From positions 124,001-188,000 of the forward strand of contig NZ_SMRT01000003.1 of the NCBI RefSeq assembly GCF_004354045.1: a stretch of 64,000 bases of DNA. The letters run 5' to 3'. The position numbers were made by a program, and so were the translations under genes. Of the stretch, positions 1-7,839 are shown piece after piece. Within the stretch, counting starts at the first letter, position 1. Every line of letters begins with the position of its first letter. Under the pieces are notes generated by a model that searched no databases, was not told the origin of the DNA, and worked only from the letters and a program-made list of their open reading frames with translations. The stretch comes from Paenibacillus piri (GTDB taxonomy: Bacteria; Bacillota; Bacilli; Paenibacillales; NBRC-103111).

Positions 1-2
1 TG

Positions 3-479
3 TATTATGGCGCGGTGGCGGTGTACCACGACCGTTTCCTCAACGTACCGCGCGCGCCGCGGCCGAAAGTCAAGGCTGCCGCAGGCGAAGGGGAAGGCGC
101 TTCACTGACCTCGCCGGCTCCGGCGTCGGAGCTGCTTAGCCTTATGGATCGGCGGCAGCAGGTCGAGCAGGCGGCGGGCTGGGTCGCCGGTTATTTGCAG
201 GCGGGAGGGGACACGGACGCGCTGCTGAACACGTTAGGCCACGGCCTTCTGCGGGAGGATGCGGAATTCCATACATTTCAAATGTACGAGGCGGCGGTTT
301 CCGAGCTTGCTAATTGGCAGGCGCGGTCGGACGCTTTTGCCAATTATGCCAAAGAAACGATCCTGCTTGCCTGCACGAGGTACTTGGCGGCGCATGCGCC
401 GACGGCCCGCGAGCTGCCGCACACGGCGACCATCGCCTGGCGATTGTACCGCGGCGAGCGGCTGTTTGAGGAGGAGTAG
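3..479 (+). CDS. C-terminal part of an unidentified helical protein (5' end outside window)
   Basis: The frame is open from the first bases of the window, so the gene begins upstream; a GTG at 15 is in frame but has no ribosome site in view. The visible 158 residues are rich in Ala, Leu and Glu and look mainly alpha-helical. A segment reading LLREDAEFHTFQMYEAA and the upstream YHDRFLNVP are distinctive. I have a weak memory of similar text in the helical tail of some Rieske-domain proteins, but no cysteine or histidine cluster of a Rieske domain is in view, so I do not assign a function. The gene ends at a TAG stop and is followed by a strong terminator, so it is the last gene of its transcript. 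Confidence 0.6.
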   Translation, partial: YYGAVAVYHDRFLNVPRAPRPKVKAAAGEGEGASLTSPAPASELLSLMDRRQQVEQAAGWVAGYLQAGGDTDALLNTLGHGLLREDAEFHTFQMYEAAVSELANWQARSDAFANYAKETILLACTRYLAAHAPTARELPHTATIAWRLYRGERLFEEE

Positions 480-505
480 GCAGGCCTCCGAGACGGCAGC
501 ACGTC

Positions 506-561
506 AAAAAACCGCTTCCCCTTTAACGGCCAAGGCCGTACCGGGAGACAGCGGTTTTTTT
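506..561. terminator. Bidirectional intrinsic terminator
   Basis: AAAAAACCGCT at 506-516 pairs with AGCGGTTTTTTT at 550-561. An inner GGCC-rich segment lies in the loop. Both strands end in a T run, so it can serve the gene ending at 479 and the minus-strand FAH gene ending at 691. Confidence 0.85.
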
Positions 562-592
562 GGATTGAACGCAATAGTATTAGTGTTATAGC

Positions 593-655
593 TGGCTTCG
601 CACAGCCTTGACGAACGAACTCGTTCCCTGGGACGCAGAAGCCGTGAATCATTGC
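593..655. repeat. Dispersed intergenic repeat, copy A
   Basis: The segment starts with GGCTTCGCACA and ends with GAAGCCGTGAATCATTG, so its ends can pair (GGCTTCG with GAAGCC). A clearly related segment occurs at 9558-9620 in front of trpS. The shared core includes GCTTCGCACA, CCTTGAC, AACG and GAAGCCGT. The role is unknown. Confidence 0.55.
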
Positions 656-690
656 GATAAGCTATGGATAAGTCCGTAAGTAAACCTGAA

Positions 691-1455
691 TTATTCGACA
701 ACGACCGGGTTATGCAAAACGCCGATCTCATCGATGATGCAGTCGATCTCATCTCCGGCTTTCATAAATTCGGCGCCGGCCGGCGAGCCGGATAATATGA
801 CGTCGCCCGGCTGCAGCGTCATGACACGAGACAAGTATGAAATAAGAAAAGGCACCGTTAAAATAATCAAGTCGAGTCCGCTGTCCTGCTTCAGCTTCCC
901 ATTGTGGGCGGCCTGAACGCGAACGGTATCCAGGTTGATTTCGGTTTCCAGATAAGGACCGAGCGGCGTAAATGAATCGAACGATTTGCCTACCATCCAA
1001 TGGCCGTTCGGGTGGAAAAATTGCGGAGCCGTCACGTCGTTGGCGATCGTATAGCCGAATACGTAATCAAGCGCATCCTGTTCTGATACATGACGAGCCG
1101 CCTTGCCGATGACAACGGCGAGCTCCGACTCGAATTTGACTTCCTCGATTCCGGCCGGAATGACGATCGGTTCATCCGTACCGATAACCGAGCTTAACGG
1201 CTTAAAGAACAGCACCGGAATATCGGGCAGCTGCTCCGGCTTCGTACCCCCCGGGGCAATATAATTGGCGCCTACGCCGATCACCGAACGGGGCTCAAGA
1301 GGAGGGAGCAGCGTGACATCCTTCAACGGGACGGAAGGGCCGGTATATGTCCAGCCGCCGAACAGGTCGCCTTCAATTTCATGCAGTGCTTGCTCTTTCA
1401 AAACGGCGCTTTTAATTAGTCCTGAATTATTTTCCCGATAACGGGCAAATTTCAT
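691..1455 (-). CDS. Fumarylacetoacetate hydrolase (FAH) family protein
   Basis: This 254-residue protein has the standard FAH-family pattern. GVGANY is near residue 76 and FFKPLSS near 94. An acidic metal-binding stretch FESELAVVIGKA precedes GYTIANDVTA, then KSFDSFTPLGP, and the family's C-terminal LQPGDVILSGSPAG. FAH proteins cleave or isomerise beta-diketo acids, for example acylpyruvates or homoprotocatechuate-pathway dioates, in the cytoplasm with a divalent metal; the substrate here cannot be read from sequence. I chose the ATG at 1453-1455 because GGAGATG lies just upstream; the longer frame to 1530 has no ribosome site and would run across the promoter and operator. The IclR regulator gene lies directly upstream on the same strand, which suggests an aromatic or keto-acid catabolic function. 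Confidence 0.88.
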   Translation of the reverse strand: MKFARYRENNSGLIKSAVLKEQALHEIEGDLFGGWTYTGPSVPLKDVTLLPPLEPRSVIGVGANYIAPGGTKPEQLPDIPVLFFKPLSSVIGTDEPIVIPAGIEEVKFESELAVVIGKAARHVSEQDALDYVFGYTIANDVTAPQFFHPNGHWMVGKSFDSFTPLGPYLETEINLDTVRVQAAHNGKLKQDSGLDLIILTVPFLISYLSRVMTLQPGDVILSGSPAGAEFMKAGDEIDCIIDEIGVLHNPVVVE

Positions 1456-1504
1456 GTCCGATTCATCTCCTTTTAAATAAATGGGCAGCTTTATGCGACA
1501 TGGT

Positions 1505-1522
1505 TGTTCAATATATTGAACA
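1505..1522. promoter_or_regulatory. Probable IclR operator upstream of the FAH gene
   Basis: TGTTCAATATATTGAACA is a perfect 18-bp palindrome. It lies about 19-36 nt downstream of the predicted transcription start of the FAH gene, where a bound repressor would block elongation. A close copy sits at the start of the iclR-type gene (2451-2468). The assignment to the neighbouring IclR protein is inference. Confidence 0.75.
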
Positions 1523-1547
1523 CGGTTCATCCTATATTGATAAGGAA

Positions 1548-1576
1548 ATCATAACACCTCCCCTATATCCGGTCAA
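1548..1576 (-). promoter_or_regulatory. Sigma-A promoter of the FAH gene
   Basis: On the minus strand TTGACC (1571-1576) and TATGAT (1548-1553) are separated by exactly 17 bp. The start point would be near 1541, between the palindrome at 1505-1522 and the end of the regulator gene. Confidence 0.75.
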
Positions 1577-1625
1577 TACGACAGGGAGCGAGGGGAGAGT
1601 TCAGATGTATTGCGAATGGAAGCTG

Positions 1626-2414
1626 TCAGGAAGGATCGGCGCTTCCTTTCCCGTTGCTTGCGTTACCCGTATTGAACGAGAGCTTGCCGGCCAAGTCAAT
1701 GATCGCCTGCAGCGCTCTGTCGCGCTTTTCTTCCCAATTGTGCAGCGGCATCGAGAAGCTGATCGCGGCTACCGTCTGGCTGCCCGACTGATAAATCGGC
1801 ACGGCGATGCAATTAAAGCCCATAACCCCTTCCTGCAGGTCGAGTGCATAGCCTTGATGACGGATGACCGCCAGCTGACGGAACAGCTCCTGCTTCGTTT
1901 TCAATGTAAAAGGAGTCAAGCTTTCCAGCGAATCGTCGGGATAGAGCAGATTCAGCTGGGTATCGTCGAGCGCGGACAGCAGCATTTTGCCGAGACCCGT
2001 CGCATGCGCGGGCAGCCTCGTACCCGGACCGGACACCATCTGAACGAGCGATGGCGCCGCTTCCTTGGCCAGGTAGACAATTTCGCTGCCCTCCAGGCTG
2101 GCGAGTTGAATCGATTCGTTCAGCTCGCGCATACAAGCCGGCGCTTCCTTCCGAAACGCATCGATCAGATCGAACTGCCGGAAAAAGGCGTTTCCCATGA
2201 TGCCAAAATGCATACCGAGCGTATACGTATCGGAGCGGTCGCGGCTCAGCCATTGGAGCGCCTCCATCGTTTGCAGCAGAGAGAACATCGAGCTTTTGCT
2301 AATATCGAGACGTTTGCATAAATCGGTCAGCTTGAGCCGAGCAGGCTCTTCGGCGACGAGCCGGATGATTGCCTGCGCTTTTTCCAGGGCGGGCACCCAA
2401 TATTTTTTTTCCAT
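1626..2414 (-). CDS. IclR-family transcriptional regulator
   Basis: The protein has 262 residues, the usual length for IclR. An N-terminal winged helix-turn-helix covers about residues 8-65 (VPALEKAQAIIRLV, then LTDLCKRLDISKSSMFSLL). It is followed by the effector-binding domain, with the typical LPAHATGLGKMLLS near 135 and GYALDLQEGVMGFNCIAVPI near 190-215. Regulators of this family act as dimers and usually respond to small aromatic or keto-acid ligands. A weak ribosome site (AGGACGG) precedes the ATG. The gene lies upstream of the FAH gene on the same strand, and both promoters carry the same palindrome, so autoregulation plus control of the FAH gene is likely. Confidence 0.93.
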   Translation of the reverse strand: MEKKYWVPALEKAQAIIRLVAEEPARLKLTDLCKRLDISKSSMFSLLQTMEALQWLSRDRSDTYTLGMHFGIMGNAFFRQFDLIDAFRKEAPACMRELNESIQLASLEGSEIVYLAKEAAPSLVQMVSGPGTRLPAHATGLGKMLLSALDDTQLNLLYPDDSLESLTPFTLKTKQELFRQLAVIRHQGYALDLQEGVMGFNCIAVPIYQSGSQTVAAISFSMPLHNWEEKRDRALQAIIDLAGKLSFNTGNASNGKGSADPS

Positions 2415-2450
2415 TTCTGTCCGTCCTATCTATATCGAAATAATGAAACT

Positions 2451-2468
2451 GGTTCAGTATATTGTACC
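2451..2468. promoter_or_regulatory. Probable IclR autoregulatory operator
   Basis: GGTTCAGTATATTGTACC is an imperfect version of the palindrome at 1505-1522 (shared core GTTCA-TATATTG-AC). It overlaps the predicted start point of the regulator gene. Confidence 0.65.
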
Positions 2469-2471
2469 GAT

Positions 2472-2500
2472 ATCTTATCACCGCTCGCCAGCGCAGTCAA
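2472..2500 (-). promoter_or_regulatory. Sigma-A promoter of the IclR-type regulator
   Basis: On the minus strand TTGACT (2495-2500) and TAAGAT (2472-2477) are spaced by 17 bp. The remaining stretch to the plus-strand gene at 2836 (about 2501-2820) shows no clear gene; I could not identify the promoter of that downstream gene with confidence. Confidence 0.72.
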
Positions 2501-2835
2501 ACCGGATCGTCGTAAAATGGGTTCTCGGCCCGTGCGGCTCCGGATAGCTGTCGTTTGCGCCGAGCCGGTCATTTTTTGCGCTTTTGCCGTTCTCAGACGG
2601 ACAACATTGCGAGGACAAAAAGTGTCTGTGTCATGCCGCCCGGCTCGATGCTAACATGAAGCCTGCGAGGGTCCGAAGCGAGGAACGATGCTGCTGCAGA
2701 GTAAAGGGACGAGCTTTCATTGAAACGTAAAGCGAGCCGCAGCCTGTATCGCAGCACAGCTTCACAACTTCGCGACGGACCGGTCGGAAATTTGCAGTTG
2801 AAGCAGCCATATCTACTTTTCAGGAGGATGCTCCC

Positions 2836-4917
2836 ATGAAACTTATTTATGATCACCGTGATGCGTTAATCGGCTTTGGCGCCGAACAGTTGAAGCAAAG
2901 TCTGGAACGGCAAGGCGTTTATTTTATTGAGCAATTTACGGGGCAGGGAACGGTAGTACCGCCGTTGAACGGCATTGTCATTCATAAGGTGGCTACGCCT
3001 AGAGGACAGGCACCGGTATACGAGGATCAAGCCTATCGCATATACCGCTCCGGAGGGCGCATTCATATCGAGGGCTCCGATTCGCGGGGCGTCATGTACG
3101 GCTGCCTGGAATGGTCGGAAAGACTGGGACGGGGAGCGGCGCTTGCGGAAGGGGAGGAAATTTGCGGCAAGCCGGCACTCGGTATTCGCGGCATCAAGTA
3201 CAATCTTCCGTATGTTCCGTTCGATGACGGGGATCCTTTTGTCCAAAATGCGGAAACGTGCATGGATATCGAATATTGGAAGGCATATATCGATATGCTC
3301 GCCTTGAATCGCTATAATTGCCTCAGCTTATGGTCGGAGCATCCGTACCATCTGATGGTTGTATCGCCGAAATTCCGGGCGGCCAATCCGCTGAGCGATG
3401 TGGAGATCGACCGCAATATCCGGTTTTTCCGCGAGCTGTTCCGCTATGCGGCGAGCCGGGGAATCGACATTTACCTGTTTACGTGGAACATCCGTCTGAC
3501 TCCGGAGGTGGCCAAAGGACTCGGTCTGCCCGAAAATGTCGGCGATTACGGCAATATGTTCGACGATTTAATTCATCGGGTCGGACTGCCGCTGAACAGG
3601 TTCCGCGGACAGTCGGAAGTCATTCGCGACTACATCCGTGAAATGGTGCTGCAAATTTTGCTCACCTATCCGGAGCTGAAAGGGCTTGGCACCTCCGCCA
3701 GCGAATGGATGGACGGCTCCGGCTACGAGCGCGAGCAGTGGATTATCGATACGTATGTAGAGGCGATTAAGCAGTCCGGACGCGATATTCCGTTTATTCA
3801 TCGTACGAACATGCAGAACGCGGGCAAGGAAATTAAAGAAATGGTGCAGCCGCAGTTCGATCCGAAGCGGTTTTATATCAGCTGGAAATATTCCAACGCC
3901 CACTGTTATTCCCATCCGCAGCCGCAGTTCGAGAAGCTGTGGGATGCATGGAGCGGGATCGATCTGGATTCGACCCAGATATTATATACGGTGCGCAATG
4001 ACGATGTTTTCGCCCATCGGTGGGGCGATCCGGATTATGTGCGGGCTTATGTGAAAGGCATGCTGAAGCCTTATGTGAAAGGGTTTTATTGGGGAGCGGA
4101 CGGCTATGTCTGGGGACGCGACTTTCAGCATGCCGATTACGGGCATAAAACATGGAAGTACGACTTTGAACGGCATTTGTTCCAGTTCCAGCTGTGGGGC
4201 CGTCTATCCTACGATCCGGAAACCGGGGAAGATACGTGGACGCATTTGCTTACAAGCCATTACGGGCCGAAGCATGCCCCCGCGTTCCTCGAAGGACTGC
4301 GGCAAGCGTCCCGCATCATCCCGGCGGTAAACCGGCTGTTCTGGATCGATTACGATTTCCAATGGCATGCGGAGAGCTGCCTGTCGCAGGTGAGCGGCTT
4401 TAAAACGGTGCTTGACTTTGTCGACGCCGCGCCGATGCCGGGCGTCGGCGTGATGGGCTTGCCGGAATATGCCCGCGCGGAAGCGGAAGGGCGGCTTGAG
4501 GAGGCCGAACGGTCGTACGAGGAAATGCCGGCCGATATTTTGCGGATATTGACGGAAGCTTCGGCGGCTACGGAACAGGCGGCGGGACGGCTGGAGTCCG
4601 AGCTGGGCGAGCTGATGGGCGGACATGCCGAATGCACGCTGCTCGATTTGAAATCGTATGCCGCGATGGGACGTTATTATGTGTGCAAGTTCAGCGCCGC
4701 TCTCGAGTTGAACCGCTATAAGCTGACAGGCGACGAGAAGCGCAAGGAGCAGGCGGTTGCGCATCTGGAGGAGGCTTGCGGGCATTGGGACCGCCTCGGG
4801 TATATATGGAGCCTGCATAACAAGCCGTATTTTATGGCAAGAGTAAAACAGACATTCGGGTATCCGCTTTATGCCGAGGATGTCCGGCGCGACGTCGAGC
4901 TGGCACGCCGGGCTTGA
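2836..4917 (+). CDS. Large cytoplasmic glycoside hydrolase-like protein (GH20/GH67-like architecture)
   Basis: The protein has 693 residues and no signal peptide; AGGAGG lies 8 nt before the ATG. Residues 1-110 look like the small alpha/beta N-terminal domain found in GH20 and GH67 enzymes, ending in SRGVMYGCLEWSERL. A TIM-barrel-like part follows (GIRGIKYNLPYVP, LNRYNCLSLWSEHP, YLFTWNI). TSASEWMDG near residue 290 offers a candidate catalytic acid, and a tryptophan-rich stretch follows around 345-450. The C-terminal 150 residues are helical. I cannot place it in a specific GH family; it could be an alpha-glucuronidase-like or hexosaminidase-like enzyme. It stands alone, downstream of and divergent from the IclR gene, so its physiological partner is not shown by context. 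Confidence 0.6.
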   Translation: MKLIYDHRDALIGFGAEQLKQSLERQGVYFIEQFTGQGTVVPPLNGIVIHKVATPRGQAPVYEDQAYRIYRSGGRIHIEGSDSRGVMYGCLEWSERLGRGAALAEGEEICGKPALGIRGIKYNLPYVPFDDGDPFVQNAETCMDIEYWKAYIDMLALNRYNCLSLWSEHPYHLMVVSPKFRAANPLSDVEIDRNIRFFRELFRYAASRGIDIYLFTWNIRLTPEVAKGLGLPENVGDYGNMFDDLIHRVGLPLNRFRGQSEVIRDYIREMVLQILLTYPELKGLGTSASEWMDGSGYEREQWIIDTYVEAIKQSGRDIPFIHRTNMQNAGKEIKEMVQPQFDPKRFYISWKYSNAHCYSHPQPQFEKLWDAWSGIDLDSTQILYTVRNDDVFAHRWGDPDYVRAYVKGMLKPYVKGFYWGADGYVWGRDFQHADYGHKTWKYDFERHLFQFQLWGRLSYDPETGEDTWTHLLTSHYGPKHAPAFLEGLRQASRIIPAVNRLFWIDYDFQWHAESCLSQVSGFKTVLDFVDAAPMPGVGVMGLPEYARAEAEGRLEEAERSYEEMPADILRILTEASAATEQAAGRLESELGELMGGHAECTLLDLKSYAAMGRYYVCKFSAALELNRYKLTGDEKRKEQAVAHLEEACGHWDRLGYIWSLHNKPYFMARVKQTFGYPLYAEDVRRDVELARRA

Positions 4918-5104
4918 GCGGCGCGTACGTACGCTTCTTTTTAGGATCATTAACGATAAGCTCGATGCGATAGAATCGGTCGAAACTGAATCACGGAAAA
5001 TGAAAGAAAGACTACGATTTTAAGCCCAGGAATCCGAATTGCTTCGTATCTACATGTTGAATTCTGAAGTATATATAATCCAGTAGATTGATCAGCGAAA
5101 CGAA

Positions 5105-5238
5105 ATTCCTACCATAGTACAGGCATTTTTTATCGAAATGGCTAATTCATAGGGAATTCCTGCTATTATGCAGGAGTTCTCACGGATTAGAGACCGAATG
5201 CAAACGAGAGCGGAGAAACCTGCAGTTTCGCAGGAATT
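5105..5238. repeat. Three copies of a CCTGC-loop-GCAGG hairpin motif
   Basis: AATTCCTGC-TATTAT-GCAGGAGTT at 5155-5178 and CCTGC-AGTTTC-GCAGG at 5219-5234 (followed by AATT) are short perfect-stem hairpins. ATTCCTACC...TACAGGCA at 5105-5125 is a degenerate third copy. They may belong to a dispersed genomic repeat family; the function is unknown. Confidence 0.45.
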
Positions 5239-5384
5239 AAATCACGCGAATTGACGAGTAGAAAAAAAGATGTACAATAGCAGTATTTCTTATCATCGCG
5301 GTCGCTCTTCTTGGAAAGGTTCGATAGAGGCTTTCTCATAATATCAGTAAAGGATACACACGCTTTTCATACTTTCATTGACAG

Positions 5385-5430
5385 AAAAAAGGTACAGACT
5401 CGTCATTTTTCATGAGCGACTGTACCTTTT
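5385..5430. terminator. Intrinsic terminator hairpin
   Basis: AAAAAAGGTACAG (5385-5397) pairs with CTGTACCTTTT (5420-5430), with a further imperfect stem inside. It is A/T-tailed on both sides, so it could act in either direction. Confidence 0.7.
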
Positions 5431-5700
5431 CGTATGAATAAAACTTTTCAGTGGCCTCGTTTCGCCTTTGGGTCAATTTACAGTCCCATGAACGGATTCG
5501 AGGTCTTATTTTGTGACAGTCCGTTCGGTTGCGAACGCTGCAGAGTCAGCGCCTGCAAACGGCGCGGCGCAACGGACTGCTGGCGGAGGACGGCGTACGT
5601 TGCGCGCATGCTTACGGCGCCGAGACTCGGGAGAAGCGCATTCGTGCAAAAAAGCGTGAACGAAGCCGGTCTGGCTGATGCCGCCTCCCGCGAAGGTCCG

Positions 5701-6654
5701 TTATTTATGAATAACGTCCAGCACGACCTCCAACTGCAGGCTTGCTCCCGGAGCAATGCCGCGAAGGCCGGTGACGTCCGGCGCCAGCTCGAGGTTCGGC
5801 GCATTGGTGACCCATGTGTAAGGTTCCAGGCAAATCAAATTATCGGCTTCGCCTTTTGTGAAAATGACCCATTGCTTGAACATATCGGAGCCGCTGTAAC
5901 GAATCTCGACGTCATCCCGGGATAGTATAGCGATGCATGGGTTGTCGCCAATCTGGAAGACGGTGTCCATATTATGGCCTTTTAAGACATCGCCCTCGAT
6001 CAACGTTTCATAACGTCCGAGCGGAACGATGTTTCCGTTCGGAATATTTTGCTCATCCAGCTCCCAAATTCCGCTGACCGGCAGCTGCAGCTTCCAGCGT
6101 TCAGGCTGGCTGTCCAGCACAAACCAGGTATGCAGGCCGTAGCCGAACGGCGCGGCTTCGCCGCCTTTGTTCAGCGCCTTCAGCGAATGTATCAGACGGC
6201 CGCCCTTCAGCGTATAGGTCAGCTCCAGCTCCAGCGCATGCGGGTATTGGCGCTGCACTTCCGGATCGTCAGCCAGGTTGAGGACGGAGGTGATGAACGG
6301 ATTGCCTTCCTTGGACGTCCCTGTCTGTACGACCTGCCATGGCTGCTCGCGGACAACGCCGTGAATGTGGTTGCCAAAATGGCGCTGCGTGACGTCGAAT
6401 TGGTAGCTGCGTCCTTCAAACTCGAACTGTCCGCTGCGTATCCGGTTCGGCGGCATTAGCACGGGCGTTCCGTATTGGACGAATTGCTCCATCAGCGCGG
6501 CAGGGCTTTCCGGGGTGCGGAGCAGCTCGCGCTGCAGCTTTTTATCCCTGATGCTGTAAACGTTGTTGCCAATGGCAGGGCAGACGGAAACGGCAAGCTC
6601 GTCGTTTTCCAGTATGTACGCAGGGGTTCCCTGCCAGTCGATTTGCTTTGTCAT
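5701..6654 (-). CDS. Aldose 1-epimerase (mutarotase) family protein
   Basis: The protein has 317 residues and the galactose-mutarotase-like beta-supersandwich pattern. GNHIHGVVRE near residue 95 and YGLHTWF near 175 provide the two family histidines, and LICLEPYTW near 277 provides the catalytic glutamate. The family interconverts alpha and beta anomers of aldoses. It is related to the YihR/LacX-like branch rather than classical GalM, so the sugar is uncertain. AAAAGGAG precedes the ATG at a good distance. It is a single-gene unit; a downstream terminator lies at 5385-5430. Confidence 0.85.
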   Translation of the reverse strand: MTKQIDWQGTPAYILENDELAVSVCPAIGNNVYSIRDKKLQRELLRTPESPAALMEQFVQYGTPVLMPPNRIRSGQFEFEGRSYQFDVTQRHFGNHIHGVVREQPWQVVQTGTSKEGNPFITSVLNLADDPEVQRQYPHALELELTYTLKGGRLIHSLKALNKGGEAAPFGYGLHTWFVLDSQPERWKLQLPVSGIWELDEQNIPNGNIVPLGRYETLIEGDVLKGHNMDTVFQIGDNPCIAILSRDDVEIRYSGSDMFKQWVIFTKGEADNLICLEPYTWVTNAPNLELAPDVTGLRGIAPGASLQLEVVLDVIHK

Positions 6655-6767
6655 ATGGAGGACTCCTTTTAATAGGGATTCGGCTTGCGCTTAACGCGTT
6701 TGAAATCCAAACTGCCTTCATTGTACCAAAAAGGGCCTGGGATGTGCATCAGCGATTTCGCCAGGCA

Positions 6768-7805
6768 TTAGCTGCCGAAGTCTGGGTTAGGGTATACGTA
6801 CTGCGCCTTGGCCGGCTCGGCCTTCACCACTTTTTCGACTTTTATCATCATGATGTCCATATCGTTGAATCTTGTTTTTTGAATGCTGCCGGTGACAGTG
6901 ACCCATGAATCGTCGGCAAAATTTTTTGCGCGGTCATACTCGACGAGCACGCCGAACGGGGAGGCGTCGGCCGAACAGCACTGGATGGAAAAACGTCCGA
7001 CTACGAACTGATTATCTTTCATCGACTCCTGGCGGTAAACGAAGCCCGTCATTTCTATTTTTTTGCCGATAAACTGGTCAAGATACAGATCGACGGTTGT
7101 CAACGTTTCGATATACAAGTCTTCTTTTACCGGAATGATGCTGCCTTTGTACAATTGCTTGGCGTATTTGGCGTAGTGCTCGGTAAATTTGTCCGAAGGA
7201 AACATGTCGTCCAGATTTCCGGAGGCTGAAGGAGCCGCGATTCCGCCGGAAGAGCCGTCAGGAGCCGGGGGCTGGCTCGATGCCGGGGGCGGGGTTTGCG
7301 CCGGCGCCGGTGCTGCTTGGCCCGAAGCTCCCGGTCCCGGGGCGGCCGGAGAAGAACCGGACGGAGCAGGAGACGCCGGAGACGGAGCAGCGGGCACGGC
7401 GGCGGCCGGATCCTTTTTTACATTGGCGGAGCTGCTCAGGTTCATCCCTTTCTTGGCGGCCAGACTGCTGCCCATCGAGCTGTCCGGCAATAAGAAGCCG
7501 AGCAGCAGCGGAAAGAAAAACAAGCCGTAGATGACGGTGTTTTTCAGCAGGGAGGAAGACGGCGTATGATCATGATCGCAATCGCAGGCCGCGGCCGAGC
7601 CCAAAAACGCACGGATTGCCAGGTAGACCTGGTACACGGCAATGGCGTAAAATGCGACGGCGGACCATTTGACGTAATCGATCATGCGCGGCGCGATATA
7701 AAACAAAATATTTTCGGTTTTGACGAGATGGACGATATACATGGCAAAGCCGAACAAAACGGCGGCCTTTATAAAATAATGCAAGCTATACATACGCGGA
7801 CTCAC
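6768..7805 (-). CDS. TIGR03943/YcgQ-like permease subunit
   Basis: The protein has 345 residues. Hydrophobic segments are near residues 10-28 and 42-62, followed by a CDCDHDH motif near 75 (possible metal ligand) and a third segment near 92-110. Residues 125-200 are a low-complexity Pro/Ala/Ser linker. The C-terminal domain (about 205-345) carries EMTGFVYRQ, FSIQCCSADASPFG and VTGSIQKTRF. This architecture matches the subunit that always travels with COG0701 permeases. Translation starts at GTG 7803-7805 behind GAGGAG. It lies 34 nt downstream of the permease gene, so the two form one operon. A link to metal handling is inferred from the histidines of both proteins and the Zur-like box upstream. 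Confidence 0.82.
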   Translation of the reverse strand: MSPRMYSLHYFIKAAVLFGFAMYIVHLVKTENILFYIAPRMIDYVKWSAVAFYAIAVYQVYLAIRAFLGSAAACDCDHDHTPSSSLLKNTVIYGLFFFPLLLGFLLPDSSMGSSLAAKKGMNLSSSANVKKDPAAAVPAAPSPASPAPSGSSPAAPGPGASGQAAPAPAQTPPPASSQPPAPDGSSGGIAAPSASGNLDDMFPSDKFTEHYAKYAKQLYKGSIIPVKEDLYIETLTTVDLYLDQFIGKKIEMTGFVYRQESMKDNQFVVGRFSIQCCSADASPFGVLVEYDRAKNFADDSWVTVTGSIQKTRFNDMDIMMIKVEKVVKAEPAKAQYVYPNPDFGS

Positions 7806-7839
7806 GACAGCACGCTCCTCATCGTAACGGTAATTGGAT

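Larger units (their letters stand above)
4918..5700. other. 783-bp non-coding stretch
   Basis: No convincing gene was found. The stretch holds three related small hairpins (5105-5238) and one terminator (5385-5430). Open frames near 5434-5925 and 5478-5804 have no ribosome site or recognisable protein and run antisense into the aldose-1-epimerase-like gene. Confidence 0.6.

Noticed and set aside
1500..2321. Long plus-strand open frame (273 codons) opposite the IclR gene
   Set aside because: It is antisense to a well-supported IclR gene, contains its promoter and operator, and has no recognisable protein features.
4204..4950. Long minus-strand frame opposite the glycosidase-like gene
   Set aside because: It is a shadow of the 2836-4917 gene in GC-rich sequence, with no ribosome site and no family pattern.
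5434..5925. Plus-strand frame of 163 codons
   Set aside because: It runs antisense into the aldose-1-epimerase-like gene, and its start lies in a terminator flank without a ribosome site.
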